Below, piece after piece: positions 11,320-23,368 of a DNA stretch of 64,000 nucleotides (within the stretch, counting starts at the first letter, position 1; each line of letters starts with the position of its first letter). This DNA is from Enterobacter pseudoroggenkampii (GTDB lineage Bacteria; Pseudomonadota; Gammaproteobacteria; Enterobacterales; Enterobacteriaceae), in contig NZ_JAPMLV010000001.1 of assembly GCF_026420145.1 (NCBI RefSeq), forward strand, positions 2,046,001-2,110,000, in the 5' to 3' direction. Made by a program: the position numbers and the translations under genes. The notes under the pieces are model-generated. The model did no database searches and was not told the DNA's origin. It saw only the letters and a program-made list of their open reading frames with translations.

Positions 11320-11973
11320 TCAGAAACCGAGGCTGTCCAGCAGGTCGTCGACCTGATCCTGGCTTGCCACAACGCCCGCTTTGCTGGCGTCGAGCTGAGG
11401 ACCATTGAGCAGGCTTTCATTCTCGCGTTTTGGACGGGCTGCCGGCTCCGGAATGTTCTCCAGCAGAACCATCAGCAGCTGACGTTCAATCTCCTGGATA
11501 ACATCCATCATGCGCTTGATCACCTGACCGGTCAGGTCCTGGAAATCCTGCGCCATCATGATGTCCAGCAGCTGGGCGTTGGTGAAGCTGGTGTGACCCG
11601 GCACATCACCCAGGTACTGACGGGTATCCGTCACCAGCTCACGGGCATCCGCCAGCTCGATAGGGTTCTCAAACCACTCGTCCCAGCGTTTGCTCAGCGC
11701 TTTCGCCCCCTTTTCCATCGCATCCTGGTGCGGCTGTGACGCTTCAACGCTGTTCAGCGCACGTTCCGCGGCCTGAGCGGTCATCTGCACAACATAGTCC
11801 AGACGATCGCGGGCATCAGGAATGGCTTCCGCGGCTTCGGCAATCGCCTGATCCAGACCCAGCTCGCGCAGGCTGTCACGCAGCATGCGCGTCAGGCTCC
11901 CGATGCGGACGATGATATCGCTCGGCGAGTGTTCTTCAACGGGTTTCATAGCAGGTTGCAACATTTCCATCAC
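11320..11973 (-). CDS. cheZ: CheY-P phosphatase CheZ
   Basis: 217 residues (E. coli 214; the N-terminus [11 protein letters not shown] is three residues longer). CheZ dephosphorylates CheY-P at the receptor pole. The catalytic glutamine lies in the conserved [13 protein letters not shown] helix near residue 150, and the C-terminal CheY-binding peptide ends [12 protein letters not shown]. Its start codon is 1 bp past the cheY stop. Confidence 0.97.
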   Translation of the reverse strand: MMEMLQPAMKPVEEHSPSDIIVRIGSLTRMLRDSLRELGLDQAIAEAAEAIPDARDRLDYVVQMTAQAAERALNSVEASQPHQDAMEKGAKALSKRWDEWFENPIELADARELVTDTRQYLGDVPGHTSFTNAQLLDIMMAQDFQDLTGQVIKRMMDVIQEIERQLLMVLLENIPEPAARPKRENESLLNGPQLDASKAGVVASQDQVDDLLDSLGF

Positions 11974-11974
11974 C

Positions 11975-13427
<1,453 letters not shown>

Positions 13428-13431
<4 letters not shown>

Positions 13432-14294
13432 GCTTTTTCCTTACTCAGCGCATATACCGTTTGCCCACGCAGGCTAAACTCACGCGCGAGGTTGCTGAAG
13501 TTTTCCGAGTGCCCTGCAAACAGTAAACCGTCAGGCTTGAGCAACGGAACAAACCGACGCAGAATGTCCTGTTGCGTCGTTTTATCAAAATAGATCATGA
13601 CGTTACGGCAAAAGATAGCGTCGAACGGCCCCGGCACGTTGTACTGCTTATCCAGCAGGTTTACGGGCGCGAATTCAACGCAGTTCGCCAGCTCCTGGCG
13701 TACGCGTACCAGGCCTTCATGCGGGCCCGTACCGCGCATGAAATAACGCTGCAGCTGCTGCGGTGACAGCGTTTTCAGTTCATCCTGGCGATAAACGCCG
13801 TTACGCGCCTTCTCCAGTACCTCGGTATCGATATCGCTGGCGTAGACTTTCCAGCGTCCGGGCGTCATGCCCAGGGTGTCAGCCAGGGTGATCGCCAGCG
13901 AATACGGCTCTTCACCCGTCGAGGCGGCCGCACTCCATACGCGATACTCCCCGGTGCGACGGCGTGCGTGCTCGGCCAGGACCGGGAAGTGGTGGGCTTC
14001 ACGGAAAAACGCCGTCAGGTTGGTGGTTAACGAGTTAATAAAAGCCTGCCACTCTGCGCTGTTCTGGTTCGCCTCAAGCATGCTCAGATAGCGGCCAAAA
14101 TCATCCAGCCCCAGCGTGCGCAAGCGCCGCACCAGACGGTTGTAGACCATGTCGCGCTTATGATCCGCAAGCACGATCCCCGCACGCTGGTAGATTAACT
14201 GACATATCCGACGAAAATGCGCGTCGGACAGCGCGAGGCGCTGTGTCATCTGCAACAATAATGACGTTTGCCCAGGGGGCATTGGTGATGTCAT
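13428..14294 (-). CDS. cheR: Chemotaxis receptor methyltransferase CheR
   Basis: 288 residues. The N-terminal helical domain (1-90) precedes a SAM-dependent methyltransferase domain with the motif [14 protein letters not shown] and the beta-subdomain that docks on the NWETF tail of receptors. It methylates glutamates on Tar and Tap. It lies 19 bp after tap, in the same operon. Confidence 0.97.
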
Positions 14295-14313
14295 AGCGCC
14301 TTCTTAATTACAT

Positions 14314-15915
14314 TCAGGATACAACTGGCACGGCCTGCGACCGCCCGACTTCTGTTACTGCTTCAACGTGCTCTTTCACATTAAACACCGCGACCAGTCC
14401 GGTCAGACGATCTGCCTGGCTGGCCAGCTGATCGGTTGCCGCTGCCGCTTCCTCAACTAACGAGGCGTTCTGTTGCGTCACCTGGTCCATCTGGCTGACG
14501 GCCTGTGCAACCTGTTCAATGCCACGGCGCTGTTCGTCCGACGCCGAGGCAATTTCGCCCATGATGTCGTTCACCCGCGTAACGGAGGTGACGATCTCGT
14601 GCATGGTTTTCGCCGCCGTATCCACAAGCGTTGAGCCCTGCTGAACGCGCGAGACCGACTCTTCGATCAGCACCTTAATCTCTTTCGCCGCGTTGGCGCT
14701 GCGGCTCGCCAGGTTACGCACTTCCCCTGCCACCACCGCAAATCCTCGCCCCTGCTCCCCGGCGCGCGCCGCTTCAACGGCGGCATTCAGCGCCAGAATG
14801 TTGGTCTGGAACGCGATACCGTCAATCACGCTGATGATGTCACCAATTTTCTGCGAACTGGTGGCAATCTCCTGCATGGTGCTGGCGACATGGGACGCCT
14901 GGTCTCCGCCTTTCTTTGCCGTCATCGCCGCCTGTTTTGACAGGTCAGACGCCTGACGCGCGTTATCGGCGTTCTGGCTTACCGTCGCGGTCAGCTGCTC
15001 CATGCTGGCCGCCGTCTGCGCCAGCGAAGCCGCCTGCTGCTCGGTGCGGGACGAGAGATCGTTATTGCCCGCCGCAATCTCTGAGATCCCGGTGTGCATG
15101 GCATAACTGCCCTGCCGCACGTCGCTCACCGTTTCCCGCAGCGATCCCTGCATCGCCTTCAGGCTGGCAAAGATCGCCGAAATTTCGTTCCTGCCGAACA
15201 CCGCTACCGGACGCGCCAGATCGCCTTTCGCGATACTGTCGAAGTGGCTGCTGATAATCGCCAGCGGCTGGACAATCATTCTGCGCGACCAGAGCAGTGC
15301 GGCGCCGGTCAGCAGGCCTGCCAGAATCACCACCACGGCAAAGATGACGCCCGACATGTGATAGCTTTGACGGCTCTGTTCACCGGCACGCTGAACAGAC
15401 TGGTTAATATCCTGCTGCCACGCGTTAAAGCTGCCGTCAAACGCCGCCTGCGAGGCCTGAACCGGCGCGGTCATAAAGTCCGACAGCTGGTTGTTCTCAA
15501 GCCACGTCGCCTGATGGTCCAGATCGCTGTACCACTGTTCAAAGTTCGTCTTCATGGCGGCCTTCAGCGCTTTCTCTTTCTCGCTGTCGGCGGCCTGCGC
15601 CGTAAAAGCTTTAAACTGTGCGTCAGCCTGTTTCAGGCTGTCGCGCGCGGTCGCCATCAGCGCTTTAATGTCATCCGGCGGATAACTCAGCGCGGTTAAG
15701 GTTCCTGCCTTGTTCAGCGCAGTGCTTGCCTGCAACAGCACGGCACGCGTTTGTGCCAGTGCGGAGCGCTGCTGATTACTCGTCTCAACTTCCTGCAAAT
15801 TCTGATAGCCATCGCGAAACGCCCAAAAAGACAACCCGTTACTGCCAACCTGCAACACACCGCAAAGGATCAGAATCAAAAACAGTGTGGTCGAGATACG
15901 AATACGATTTAACAT
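14314..15915 (-). CDS. tap: Methyl-accepting chemotaxis protein Tap (dipeptide receptor)
   Basis: 533 residues, exactly the E. coli Tap length. The start [19 protein letters not shown] is the first membrane helix, followed by a periplasmic four-helix sensor domain (about 35-190), a second helix, a HAMP domain and the signalling hairpin with [20 protein letters not shown]. It ends VPVVS and lacks the NWETF tail, so like E. coli Tap it should depend on Tar for efficient methylation. In E. coli it senses dipeptides through the binding protein DppA and also pyrimidines. The sensor domain is close to E. coli Tap, which supports the name. Confidence 0.93.
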   Translation of the reverse strand: MLNRIRISTTLFLILILCGVLQVGSNGLSFWAFRDGYQNLQEVETSNQQRSALAQTRAVLLQASTALNKAGTLTALSYPPDDIKALMATARDSLKQADAQFKAFTAQAADSEKEKALKAAMKTNFEQWYSDLDHQATWLENNQLSDFMTAPVQASQAAFDGSFNAWQQDINQSVQRAGEQSRQSYHMSGVIFAVVVILAGLLTGAALLWSRRMIVQPLAIISSHFDSIAKGDLARPVAVFGRNEISAIFASLKAMQGSLRETVSDVRQGSYAMHTGISEIAAGNNDLSSRTEQQAASLAQTAASMEQLTATVSQNADNARQASDLSKQAAMTAKKGGDQASHVASTMQEIATSSQKIGDIISVIDGIAFQTNILALNAAVEAARAGEQGRGFAVVAGEVRNLASRSANAAKEIKVLIEESVSRVQQGSTLVDTAAKTMHEIVTSVTRVNDIMGEIASASDEQRRGIEQVAQAVSQMDQVTQQNASLVEEAAAATDQLASQADRLTGLVAVFNVKEHVEAVTEVGRSQAVPVVS

Positions 15916-15959
15916 CCACGCTCCCATCAAGCGGCAAGCAGCCGCGGTTTAATTGTCAG

Positions 15960-17627
15960 TCAAAATGTTTCCCAGTTTTCATCTTGTCCGGTCGTCGCGG
16001 TGCGCGTACGGTTTGCAGCCGATTCAGCGGCTGGCGCGCGATACGTCGCCTGCGAGGTGACCGTGTTTCCAGCGAGTGAAGCGAGACGAAACGCCGAGAC
16101 GGCCATCTTCAGACGGCTCGCCTGGTCTTCCAGCGCAGCGGCCGCCGCAGCGGACTCCTGCACCAGCGCGGCGTTTTGTTGTGTCACGCGATCCATTTCC
16201 GATACCGCCAGGGCAACCTGGTCGATACCACGACTCTGCTCATCAGACGCAGAGGCGATTTCACCCATGATGTCCGTCACGCGGGTGACGGCATTCACGA
16301 TGTCATTCATGGTCTCCCCGGCACTTTCCACCAGCACGGAGCCGGTATCCACGCGGGAGACGGAATCTTCAATCAGCGACTTGATCTCTTTTGCCGCGTT
16401 GGCGCTGCGGCTGGCCAGATTGCGCACTTCCCCGGCCACCACGGCAAACCCGCGTCCCTGTTCGCCCGCACGCGCCGCTTCCACGGCGGCGTTAAGCGCC
16501 AGAATGTTGGTCTGGAAGGCAATGCCGTCAATGACGCTGATGATGTCGGCGATTTTCTTCGAGCTGTCGGCGATTTCGTGCATGGTTTTCACCACGCCAT
16601 CCACCACGCGACCGCCGCGCTGCGCCGTCTCGGAGGCGCTTTCTGCCAGCTGAGACGCCTGACGGGCGTTATCGGCGTTCTGCTTCACGGTCGCGGTAAG
16701 CTGCTCCATGCTGGCGGCCGTCTCTTCCAGGGCGGAAGCCTGCTGCTCGGTACGAGATGAGAGATCGTTATTCCCCATCGCAATTTCGCTGGTGCCGGTA
16801 TAAATAGCTTCCGACCCGTTGCGCACGTTGGCGACGGTGTCGATTAACGAACGCTGCATGTGGTCAACGCTGTTTGCCAGCTCGGTGATCTCATTACGCC
16901 CGGAAACGGTCAGCGTTTTGGTCAGATCGCCGCCGGCAATTTCACGAATGTGGGCAATGACGCGGCCAAGAGGGTTCAGCAGGATATGGCGAATACCGTA
17001 CCAGACCGCGACCAGCACAATGACCAGCGCCAGCGCCATCACGGCCATCTGCCATTTTGCAAAACGATAGTCATTCTGGCTTGCGGTAAAGGCCGAGTGA
17101 TAGAGATCGCCACTGACCTTCGCGTATTCCCCCAGCGCGGCGCCGAGGGCGTTTTGCATCCCCTGCGTAGGCTGTGCGAAATAGGCGTCCATATTGCCGC
17201 TCTCCAGGAACTGAATCAGTTCCGTCAGACCGGCATGGTAGGCGCTGTATTTTTCATCGATATTCTGGCTCACCTGCTCCATCGCAGGCTGCGGGGTGAT
17301 CTTTTTGAAGGCGTCGTAGTGTTTAGCGGCGTCAGCAAGGGTGGCACGGGCATTTTTCAACAGATCGGTTTTCGCGCTGCTCTGCTGATTGTTGGGATCC
17401 ATCATCATGCGCGCGGACGAGCGGCTCAGGTTGATACGCGTTTGCAGCATCAGATCCCACGTTGACGTGAGTTCACTTTGCTGCAGACGGAGATCGTTCG
17501 AGGCCGCGAAGCTGTCCTGGTTCTGTTTTAATGACGAGAAAAAAAGCCCGCCGGAGATAAGCTGAAGAAGTGCGAAAATGACCAGCACCATCATAAGCAT
17601 TGTGACAACGCGGATACGGTTCAACAT
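15960..17627 (-). CDS. tar: Methyl-accepting chemotaxis protein Tar (aspartate receptor)
   Basis: 555 residues (E. coli 553). The aspartate-pocket residues Arg64, Arg69 and Arg73 are present in [12 protein letters not shown], and [11 protein letters not shown] supplies the second half of the site, so aspartate sensing is likely conserved. The C-terminus carries the CheR/CheB tether NWETF. It is first in the tar-tap-cheRBYZ operon and has its own sigma28 promoter at 17659-17685. In E. coli tar directly follows cheW; here 7 kb of other genes intervene. Confidence 0.95.
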   Translation of the reverse strand: MLNRIRVVTMLMMVLVIFALLQLISGGLFFSSLKQNQDSFAASNDLRLQQSELTSTWDLMLQTRINLSRSSARMMMDPNNQQSSAKTDLLKNARATLADAAKHYDAFKKITPQPAMEQVSQNIDEKYSAYHAGLTELIQFLESGNMDAYFAQPTQGMQNALGAALGEYAKVSGDLYHSAFTASQNDYRFAKWQMAVMALALVIVLVAVWYGIRHILLNPLGRVIAHIREIAGGDLTKTLTVSGRNEITELANSVDHMQRSLIDTVANVRNGSEAIYTGTSEIAMGNNDLSSRTEQQASALEETAASMEQLTATVKQNADNARQASQLAESASETAQRGGRVVDGVVKTMHEIADSSKKIADIISVIDGIAFQTNILALNAAVEAARAGEQGRGFAVVAGEVRNLASRSANAAKEIKSLIEDSVSRVDTGSVLVESAGETMNDIVNAVTRVTDIMGEIASASDEQSRGIDQVALAVSEMDRVTQQNAALVQESAAAAAALEDQASRLKMAVSAFRLASLAGNTVTSQATYRAPAAESAANRTRTATTGQDENWETF

Positions 17628-17658
17628 ACAACACCTTCTCATAGATTTATTAACGGTG

Positions 17659-17685
17659 TTATCGGCACTACCCACAGGAACTTTA
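17659..17685 (-). promoter_or_regulatory. Sigma28 (FliA) promoter of the tar operon
   Basis: Minus strand TAAAGTTC, 11 bp, GCCGATAA: a near-perfect match to the FliA consensus (TAAAGTTT-N11-GCCGATAA) with the correct spacing. It lies 32 bp upstream of tar and just past the stop codon of the pilus tip gene. Confidence 0.93.
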
Positions 17686-17711
17686 CATTTGAGAAAGGGA
17701 AAAGCGCGGGG

Positions 17712-18674
17712 CTAAAACGCCACGTCAACAATCAGCGTATCGGTGTAGGTTCCGGCGGGTGGCGTGGTCTGATTGGTCAGGACTTTCGCGGTGTAATTGT
17801 AGGTGCGCAGCAAGCCGTCGGTGCTGACCTGTGACGATACCGCGCTGGACCAGCGCTCGCTGCCGCTGCCGCCCCAGCGGTTACTGGTGGCTTCTTTATA
17901 GATGTCATAGCTCATGGCGTTGCTGCCGCTCACCATGCGCCGCACGTTGTTCAGCGCGTTAGCCCCGTTGTTAATGCCGATGGTATACGTACTTCCTTTG
18001 GTACAGGTGACGGCAATCGCCTGCGAAACGGTAGGGAAACTTTGTACCAGCGGTGCGCTGTTGAAGTTCACGTCCGGCGTGGTCATGGCGCTGCAATCGT
18101 TGGTAACAGTCATGTTCAGTAGAATGGTGGTCGTCGCGGTGCCCGCCTGATTGATTGTGCAAATGCCGAGCGCGCCCACGGAGCACACGCTGTAGTTAAC
18201 GCTGAAGGTTAACTGCACCTGATATGGCCCGGCAGTGACGTTTTGTCCGGCGACGGTGCGAAAATAGAGCGGAATGTTGTACTGCTTTGACCCCAGCAGC
18301 CCCAGCAAGGTATTTCCACTCCAGGTATACGATTTACTTATCTGTACCTCGCTGCTGCTCGCGCAGCCCGAGAGTCCGCACAGCCGGGTGGGGATCACGT
18401 CCGTGATAGTCGCATCATCTGTCCGTTTCATGGTGGCCCGGCTGCTGCCCGAAACCGATGCCGCGGTGTAGGTCAGCGTCACCGAGTCGTTGGTCAGCAG
18501 ATTCAGTATGGCATCACAGGACACCACCAGCGTGCCGGTGGTTTCCACCTCGCCTGTTCCGCTGAGCGCGAAGGAGGTGACGCTGCCAAATGAGGCATTG
18601 ACCGTACTGACGGTACACGCCGCCCAGCCGCCGCCGGAGAACAGCAGCAGAATCAACAGCAGCAGGCGCGTCAT
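17712..18674 (-). CDS. Csu-type pilus tip adhesin-like protein (CsuE-like, two SCPU domains)
   Basis: 320 residues with a signal peptide (MTRLLLLILLLFSGGGWA). Two spore-coat-U (SCPU) domains follow, at about residues 20-165 and 170-320; the second ends with the donor-strand-type segment YTDTLIVDVAF. Two-domain SCPU proteins at the end of archaic chaperone-usher operons are tip adhesins (CsuE of Acinetobacter). The ATG at 18674 forms an ATGA overlap with the usher stop and is preceded by GGGAGGCGCC. Gene order and domain content are clear; adhesion target unknown. Confidence 0.85.
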   Translation of the reverse strand: MTRLLLLILLLFSGGGWAACTVSTVNASFGSVTSFALSGTGEVETTGTLVVSCDAILNLLTNDSVTLTYTAASVSGSSRATMKRTDDATITDVIPTRLCGLSGCASSSEVQISKSYTWSGNTLLGLLGSKQYNIPLYFRTVAGQNVTAGPYQVQLTFSVNYSVCSVGALGICTINQAGTATTTILLNMTVTNDCSAMTTPDVNFNSAPLVQSFPTVSQAIAVTCTKGSTYTIGINNGANALNNVRRMVSGSNAMSYDIYKEATSNRWGGSGSERWSSAVSSQVSTDGLLRTYNYTAKVLTNQTTPPAGTYTDTLIVDVAF

Positions 18675-21055
18675 GGCGCCTCCCGACAAATCAGCGGCCC
18701 GTAGGTTTTCAGCTTGTGTTCCGGATTGGCCCCCACGGTCAGGGTAGCCGTGCAGCGTTTTCCGTCAGGCGCTATCACCTCCAGCGGGTTCACATCACTA
18801 AGATTTTCCAGCCAGGCGATGCCGTCATACCCCACCACCGCATTGCTGCGCGAGACCCGTCGGACCTGGCTTCCCACCGGCAGCGCCTGCCCGTGCGTAT
18901 CATGCAGAATAACGCTTGCCACCCGCTCCTGCTCCATTGGGAAATCAACCAGATAGCCGCTGTGACGGCGGATCGCGATCCGTCGCTCGGTCTCTTTCAG
19001 ACGGGTATCCGCCGGCAGATTCAGGGTATCGATCCGGTAGCTTGCGGGGTAATACGCCGACACCCCGCTCACCAGCAGGTAGCCGTTGTTATTGGTTTTA
19101 CCGACGGGCTGGTTCTCGTAGCTGACGGGCACATCCGGATGACCGTCGGTACTGATGACCACAAACGCATCGTTGATTTTATTCGCTGCAAACAGTTCGC
19201 CGTCCATCAGGACAATTGCGCCCATCGCCTCGCCCCACCATGTCATGGTATCCCTTTCGCCATAACCGCCGCCCTGCAGCTCTATGTTGTTATTGCGCCA
19301 GCCCAGCGTCCCCTGTTGATAATCACTGGATCTTGACTGGTTGGCCCAGGCCATGTTCCAGCTAAACCCACCGTCAGAAGGCATGGAATGGTTATAGTTG
19401 ATGCGCTGGGTACTGCCTGCATCCGGGGTATTTTCAACGGTGACGGCAGCGCTGTCGCGTGCACCCAGTGGCACCTGCAGCGACAGCGCGACCGTCCAGT
19501 CTCCCCGCTGCTGATCCCGGCTGCCGGCCAGGTAAATACTGCTCGCCCCCCACAGATTGCGGCTCCAGGAGAGATTGAGCAGCTCGGTTTTTTGGCTGTC
19601 GAAACTCTCCACGCCGATCCAGGCCGCACCGATGTTGCCGTACTGTCCCAGATTGAAGGTCAGAGAATACTGGTCCGTATTACGGCTGAAGCTGGCGATG
19701 GGTTTATCGTTTTCGTCATACACCGTCGGCTGGTCGTAAAGGGCCAGATTGCCAAAGCCGCGACCGCGACGCGTGTGCTGGGTGGCGACGCTAAACGCGC
19801 TGGTGCTGTACTGGTAACCCCAGTTGATTTGCCCGCCCGCATCATCGCGCATACGGCTTTGCGAGTAAGAGGTATTCACCACGCCAAACTGGCCGAGTTT
19901 TATCACGGTCCCCGCCCCACCCAGCGCCAGCTCCTGCGCCCCTTCCGCGTGGCCTTCCAGCGTTAGCCAGTCTGTTAGACCGTAGCGATACGAGCCGCTG
20001 CCCGCCGCGGAACCGTAGTCAAAATTCTTGATGCCGTAGTTACGCCGCAGGCTGCCCAGGGTCACGGCACCGTCGCTGAGCCCTTGCTTAAGCAGGTCGC
20101 TGGTGACGTAAAACGGTAGCGTGGTGCTCACCTGGCGCCCCAGCGCATCCGTCGTGACCAGCACCGCATCCCCGGCGCCGTTGATATAGGGCAGATTGGT
20201 CAGGGTGAAGGGGCCCGGCTGAAGCTGGGTTGAGCCGGAACGATAGCCATTGATAAAGAGATCGACCGAGGTGGGTACCGCGGCCTCCCCTGCGAACTCG
20301 GGCAGCGGCCATGTCACCAGATCGGGGCGCAAGGAGAAATCCCGCCCGACGCTTATCCCCCCCATCCGCACGCTGGAGCTCCAGCTCAGGGCATCGCTAA
20401 TCACATCCCCGACGCTCCAGCTCATCGCGTCATCTTCGTTAGTGAACAGCAGGGTCGTGTCATAGCGAACATACCCTTCCTGCTGGCCGTCGTTACCGCT
20501 GAAATTTTCGCGCGCGTAGCCGGTGGAGGAAAAGGAGCCGTTCTCGTTGAAGTAGCGGAACTCATGCCAGAGCGACGCCTGACCGCCGATATGTTCCGTG
20601 CGGTTGGTGTAGAAATCGTAATTCAGCAGCGCCCCGCGCCCGTAGTGCGGTTTGGCCTGTGTCGTTTGCGCGCTGAACGGCGTCACCCGGGCCGTCACCC
20701 AGTCGCGGGGAACGGTCAGCAGCAGGCGCTGCGCGGCGCTGTCGTACTCCACCCGAACCAGGGCAAGCGAGGAGAGATTCACCTCTCCGGTGGGAACATG
20801 CGCCGGGGGCAGCCCCGCGCGCAGCAAATCGGCGCTGGAGATAAAGAAAGCGCCTTTACGTTGCGTCACGGGCACGACCAGACCGGTATCGTAGTGGTTG
20901 ACCACGAGGGCAAGCTGGAAAACCGCTTCATCATGTATCGCCTGTGCCTGGGGCGGCGGCGGTAAACTGTCGTCACCGGGCTCGGCCCAGGTTGCGGAAC
21001 TGACGCAGAGCAATATCATCATCGCCGGCTTCAGTTGACGGGCGTCGACTGCCAT
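18671..21055 (-). CDS. Outer-membrane usher, archaic Csu type (CsuD-like)
   Basis: 794 residues with an N-terminal signal region (LKPAMMILLCVSSATWA). Usher hallmarks are seen: a periplasmic N-domain, a long beta-barrel with FINGYRSGSTQLQPGPF and LPYINGAGDAVLVTTDALGR, and a C-terminal region with VGYDGIAWLENL. It would form the secretion and assembly pore for the pilus. It overlaps the chaperone gene by 25 bp; AGGGACGCACA upstream of the ATG supports the start at 21055. Much longer than any alternative frame and with no internal stop. Confidence 0.92.
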   Translation of the reverse strand: MAVDARQLKPAMMILLCVSSATWAEPGDDSLPPPPQAQAIHDEAVFQLALVVNHYDTGLVVPVTQRKGAFFISSADLLRAGLPPAHVPTGEVNLSSLALVRVEYDSAAQRLLLTVPRDWVTARVTPFSAQTTQAKPHYGRGALLNYDFYTNRTEHIGGQASLWHEFRYFNENGSFSSTGYARENFSGNDGQQEGYVRYDTTLLFTNEDDAMSWSVGDVISDALSWSSSVRMGGISVGRDFSLRPDLVTWPLPEFAGEAAVPTSVDLFINGYRSGSTQLQPGPFTLTNLPYINGAGDAVLVTTDALGRQVSTTLPFYVTSDLLKQGLSDGAVTLGSLRRNYGIKNFDYGSAAGSGSYRYGLTDWLTLEGHAEGAQELALGGAGTVIKLGQFGVVNTSYSQSRMRDDAGGQINWGYQYSTSAFSVATQHTRRGRGFGNLALYDQPTVYDENDKPIASFSRNTDQYSLTFNLGQYGNIGAAWIGVESFDSQKTELLNLSWSRNLWGASSIYLAGSRDQQRGDWTVALSLQVPLGARDSAAVTVENTPDAGSTQRINYNHSMPSDGGFSWNMAWANQSRSSDYQQGTLGWRNNNIELQGGGYGERDTMTWWGEAMGAIVLMDGELFAANKINDAFVVISTDGHPDVPVSYENQPVGKTNNNGYLLVSGVSAYYPASYRIDTLNLPADTRLKETERRIAIRRHSGYLVDFPMEQERVASVILHDTHGQALPVGSQVRRVSRSNAVVGYDGIAWLENLSDVNPLEVIAPDGKRCTATLTVGANPEHKLKTYGPLICREAP

Positions 21056-21789
21056 TGTGCGTCCCTGGCATTAATCTGCGCGCTCATCCGCTCTGGCTGA
21101 CGAACGCCAGCGGGTACCGGCCAGCTGCGGGTGCTGCCCGGAAGGACGTAACCCAGTAATCCCTCCGCAACCGTGCGTTTCTGCCCTCCCTGCTCCAGCG
21201 CCACCTGGCTTAGCCTGACATGGACATCCCCGCGATTTCGAACCTCCAGCGCAGGCTGTCCACCCGCCTGCGTCACCCGCCAGCTCAGGTTTCGGGTCTC
21301 CACCAGCGCATGGTGCGCGCCCTCTTTTATCGTCGGCATCCCCTGTCCATACACAAACAGAGGAATGGAGTATCGCATCTGCAATTTGAGGCCAATGGAG
21401 GGTTCGGCTTTGGCATCAGGCTGGGGGATTTCATCGACAATAATACGGTAGGCCTGTTCGACGCCTGCGGGGACTGAAGTCTGTTTGATAAGGCGAATAA
21501 GCTGCTTGCTGCCCGTGCCAATCGTGACGATCGGCGGGCTGGCGACCACGTCCTGCTGCGCGGTATAACGCTCGTGTCCGTCCTCCTGCTTCCAGCGCAC
21601 GATGCGGACCTGCATCGTCGTGGCGCTGTTTCCCTGGTTCTGGATCCACAGTTCCGTGGCATTGGCGTCCGCAGCAAGCCACGGATCGATCGGCCAGAGC
21701 AGAATGGTGGCTGCCGCCTGCGCCTGACCGATTGCCGCAGCCATTCCCAACGCGCCCGCCAGACAAACAGGTCTGAAAATTGGCTTCAT
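21031..21789 (-). CDS. Periplasmic pilus chaperone, archaic Csu type (CsuC-like)
   Basis: 252 residues: signal peptide to about AQA (residue 24), then the two immunoglobulin-like domains of a pilus chaperone. ATELWIQNQGNSATTMQVRIVRW is the start of the N-domain (shown here only to identify position 45-67). The subunit-anchoring Arg/Lys segment GSKQLIRLIKQ and the domain linker follow. I prefer the ATG at 21789, which has GGGAGAG six bases upstream, to the GTG two codons earlier. It would cap pilins before delivery to the usher. Confidence 0.9.
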   Translation of the reverse strand: MKPIFRPVCLAGALGMAAAIGQAQAAATILLWPIDPWLAADANATELWIQNQGNSATTMQVRIVRWKQEDGHERYTAQQDVVASPPIVTIGTGSKQLIRLIKQTSVPAGVEQAYRIIVDEIPQPDAKAEPSIGLKLQMRYSIPLFVYGQGMPTIKEGAHHALVETRNLSWRVTQAGGQPALEVRNRGDVHVRLSQVALEQGGQKRTVAEGLLGYVLPGSTRSWPVPAGVRQPERMSAQINARDAQWQSTPVN

Positions 21790-21805
21790 CAACACTCTCC
21801 CTTTA

Positions 21806-22354
21806 TTACCATGACAAGGTCACGGTGAGCTGATCGGAATACGTTCCTGCCGGGCTAAATCCGGTCAGTAGCGCCACGCCAAAAAGCGGCAGCGCGATGT
21901 TATTGCTGTTGCTATAGGTCACCGGTATCGCCTGGTTGACGCCAATTTCGCTGTTCGCGGCCAGCGAGCTGCTGCTGTAGAGCCGGTACGGCACCAGTTC
22001 TGTTCCGCCTGACCGCTTCATCCGGCGGACGGAGGCGTAATTCTGCCCGCCGTTAATGCTCATGCTCAGCGCCACGCCCGGTGTACAGGCGATAGACAAC
22101 GCCCCGTTTGGCACAAAGCTGGTGCTGACCGGCGCGCTCTCGACGCCGTTATGGGTGCCAAAATCCAGCGTACCGAGAAGCCCTCCGCTACCGGTTGCTA
22201 CCGCGCATCCCGGTACAATCGTCGCGCTGACCTTAAACGACTGTGATGTCACCGCATTCGCCGCGGGCATCATGAGCAATCCGACGAGCAGCGCGAAAAA
22301 AGGCTGCACGCGTCCCTCTGCGCATTTGCGCAGATCTGTGAGAGTTGCCTTCAT
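21806..22354 (-). CDS. Csu-type pilin subunit with SCPU domain
   Basis: 182 residues with a hydrophobic export signal (about residues 18-34, ending AANA) and one SCPU domain. Features are the beta strand LGTLDFGTHNG, two cysteines (PGCAVAT and IACTPG) expected to form a disulfide, and a C-terminal AGTYSDQLTVTLSW. The N-terminal 14 residues before the signal are unusual. A GTG 14 codons in with GAGGGA just upstream may be the true start. Probably a minor or adaptor pilin (CsuA/CsuB position). Confidence 0.83.
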   Translation of the reverse strand: MKATLTDLRKCAEGRVQPFFALLVGLLMMPAANAVTSQSFKVSATIVPGCAVATGSGGLLGTLDFGTHNGVESAPVSTSFVPNGALSIACTPGVALSMSINGGQNYASVRRMKRSGGTELVPYRLYSSSSLAANSEIGVNQAIPVTYSNSNNIALPLFGVALLTGFSPAGTYSDQLTVTLSW

Positions 22355-22366
22355 GGCTATTCGGGA

Positions 22367-22939
22367 CTAATAGGTTACGCTGACGTTAATCGTGTCGGTG
22401 TAGGTTCCCGGGACGACCGTCACGCTGTTACCACCGCCGGTAATACGTCCGTAGAGGGTGTAGCTGTCTACCCCTCCGGCCGTTGAGGCGATCGGCAACG
22501 CGGCGTTGTTGGCAATCACTGTGTTAAACCCGCTGTCGCTGTACAGGCTGTAAGCCACGCCCTGGGCCGCGTTGGCCGTATTAACCAGATAGCGTTCAGG
22601 CGTCCCCGGCGAACCGACAACGGTTCCGGGTGCCGTAGAATGGGTATTACCGGTGATCGCCACCGTATAGCTGGCGGTCGTACATTGAATGGTGAAGGTG
22701 TTTCCGCCGCTGGCGCCGCTCAGCTGCGTCGTAAGAGTGGAAAAGGTTGCCGGATGGGTACCGAAATCGAGCGTACCGAAGTTAATGCCGCTTTGCGCGG
22801 GCGAACCGTTTATCAGACAGCCGTTTGTCAGCGTCAGCGTCGCGCCGATGGTGCCACTGCTGGTGACGGCCAGCGCCTGATGGGCCGTAGTCGCAGTCAG
22901 TAAGGTTCCTGCGCAGATCAAAAGGAGTTTTCTTTTCAT
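22367..22939 (-). CDS. Csu-type major pilin with SCPU domain (CsuA/B-like)
   Basis: 190 residues: signal peptide MKRKLLLICAGTLLTATTAHQALA, then one SCPU domain. It contains NFGTLDFGTHPATF, the cysteine pair (NGCLING and IQCTTA), and a C-terminal GTYTDTINVSVTY strand. It is first in the five-gene operon and preceded by GGAGGGTGGTAA, a strong ribosome binding site, as expected for the highly expressed shaft subunit. The order pilin-pilin-chaperone-usher-tip corresponds to a shortened csu operon. Confidence 0.87.
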   Translation of the reverse strand: MKRKLLLICAGTLLTATTAHQALAVTSSGTIGATLTLTNGCLINGSPAQSGINFGTLDFGTHPATFSTLTTQLSGASGGNTFTIQCTTASYTVAITGNTHSTAPGTVVGSPGTPERYLVNTANAAQGVAYSLYSDSGFNTVIANNAALPIASTAGGVDSYTLYGRITGGGNSVTVVPGTYTDTINVSVTY

Positions 22940-23368
22940 TTACCACCCTCCAGAAGACGTCTCCGTTCCCTTGCCACATTTTATTTTTGTCGTTCAAGAT
23001 GTTAGCCCCGCTTAAGGTTCCTTTGAGGGGGTTATTGAGAATTTAGTTTACGGATATCGCTTCGACCACCCGCCCCTCAACGCATAAGCCATATGTCTTA
23101 TTGACTTAATTTCCTTATTAATAACAGAGAGTTAAATTTATTTAATCCGCGATTTTATTTTTTCCGGAGAGAATATATCCATTAAAGTGTGATGCAGATC
23201 ACAATATATCGTCAGGGCAATAACAACAAAATTAATAAAACTTAAAAAGGTGTTGTATCCCCCTACACTTTGCGTCAATTTATGTGCCGAATAATTTCCT
23301 GCATCGTAATAAAAAATTTATATGTATCGATGCGGGCTACATCTGAAGCGCATAGAGGGTCTTTTTTC
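22940..23368. promoter_or_regulatory. Divergent control region between the pilus operon and the symporter
   Basis: 429 bp, AT-rich, with no gene I can support. It must hold the pilus promoter (minus strand) and the symporter promoter (plus strand). The only recognisable site is the CRP palindrome at 23188-23203. The 60 bp after 23100 are very AT-rich, typical of H-NS-affected promoters, though that is an inference. Confidence 0.6.
23188..23203. promoter_or_regulatory. CRP-cAMP binding site
   Basis: TGTGATGCAGATCACA matches the TGTGA-N6-TCACA consensus perfectly. It lies 165 bp before the symporter start and about 250 bp before the pilin start on the other strand. Confidence 0.82.
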
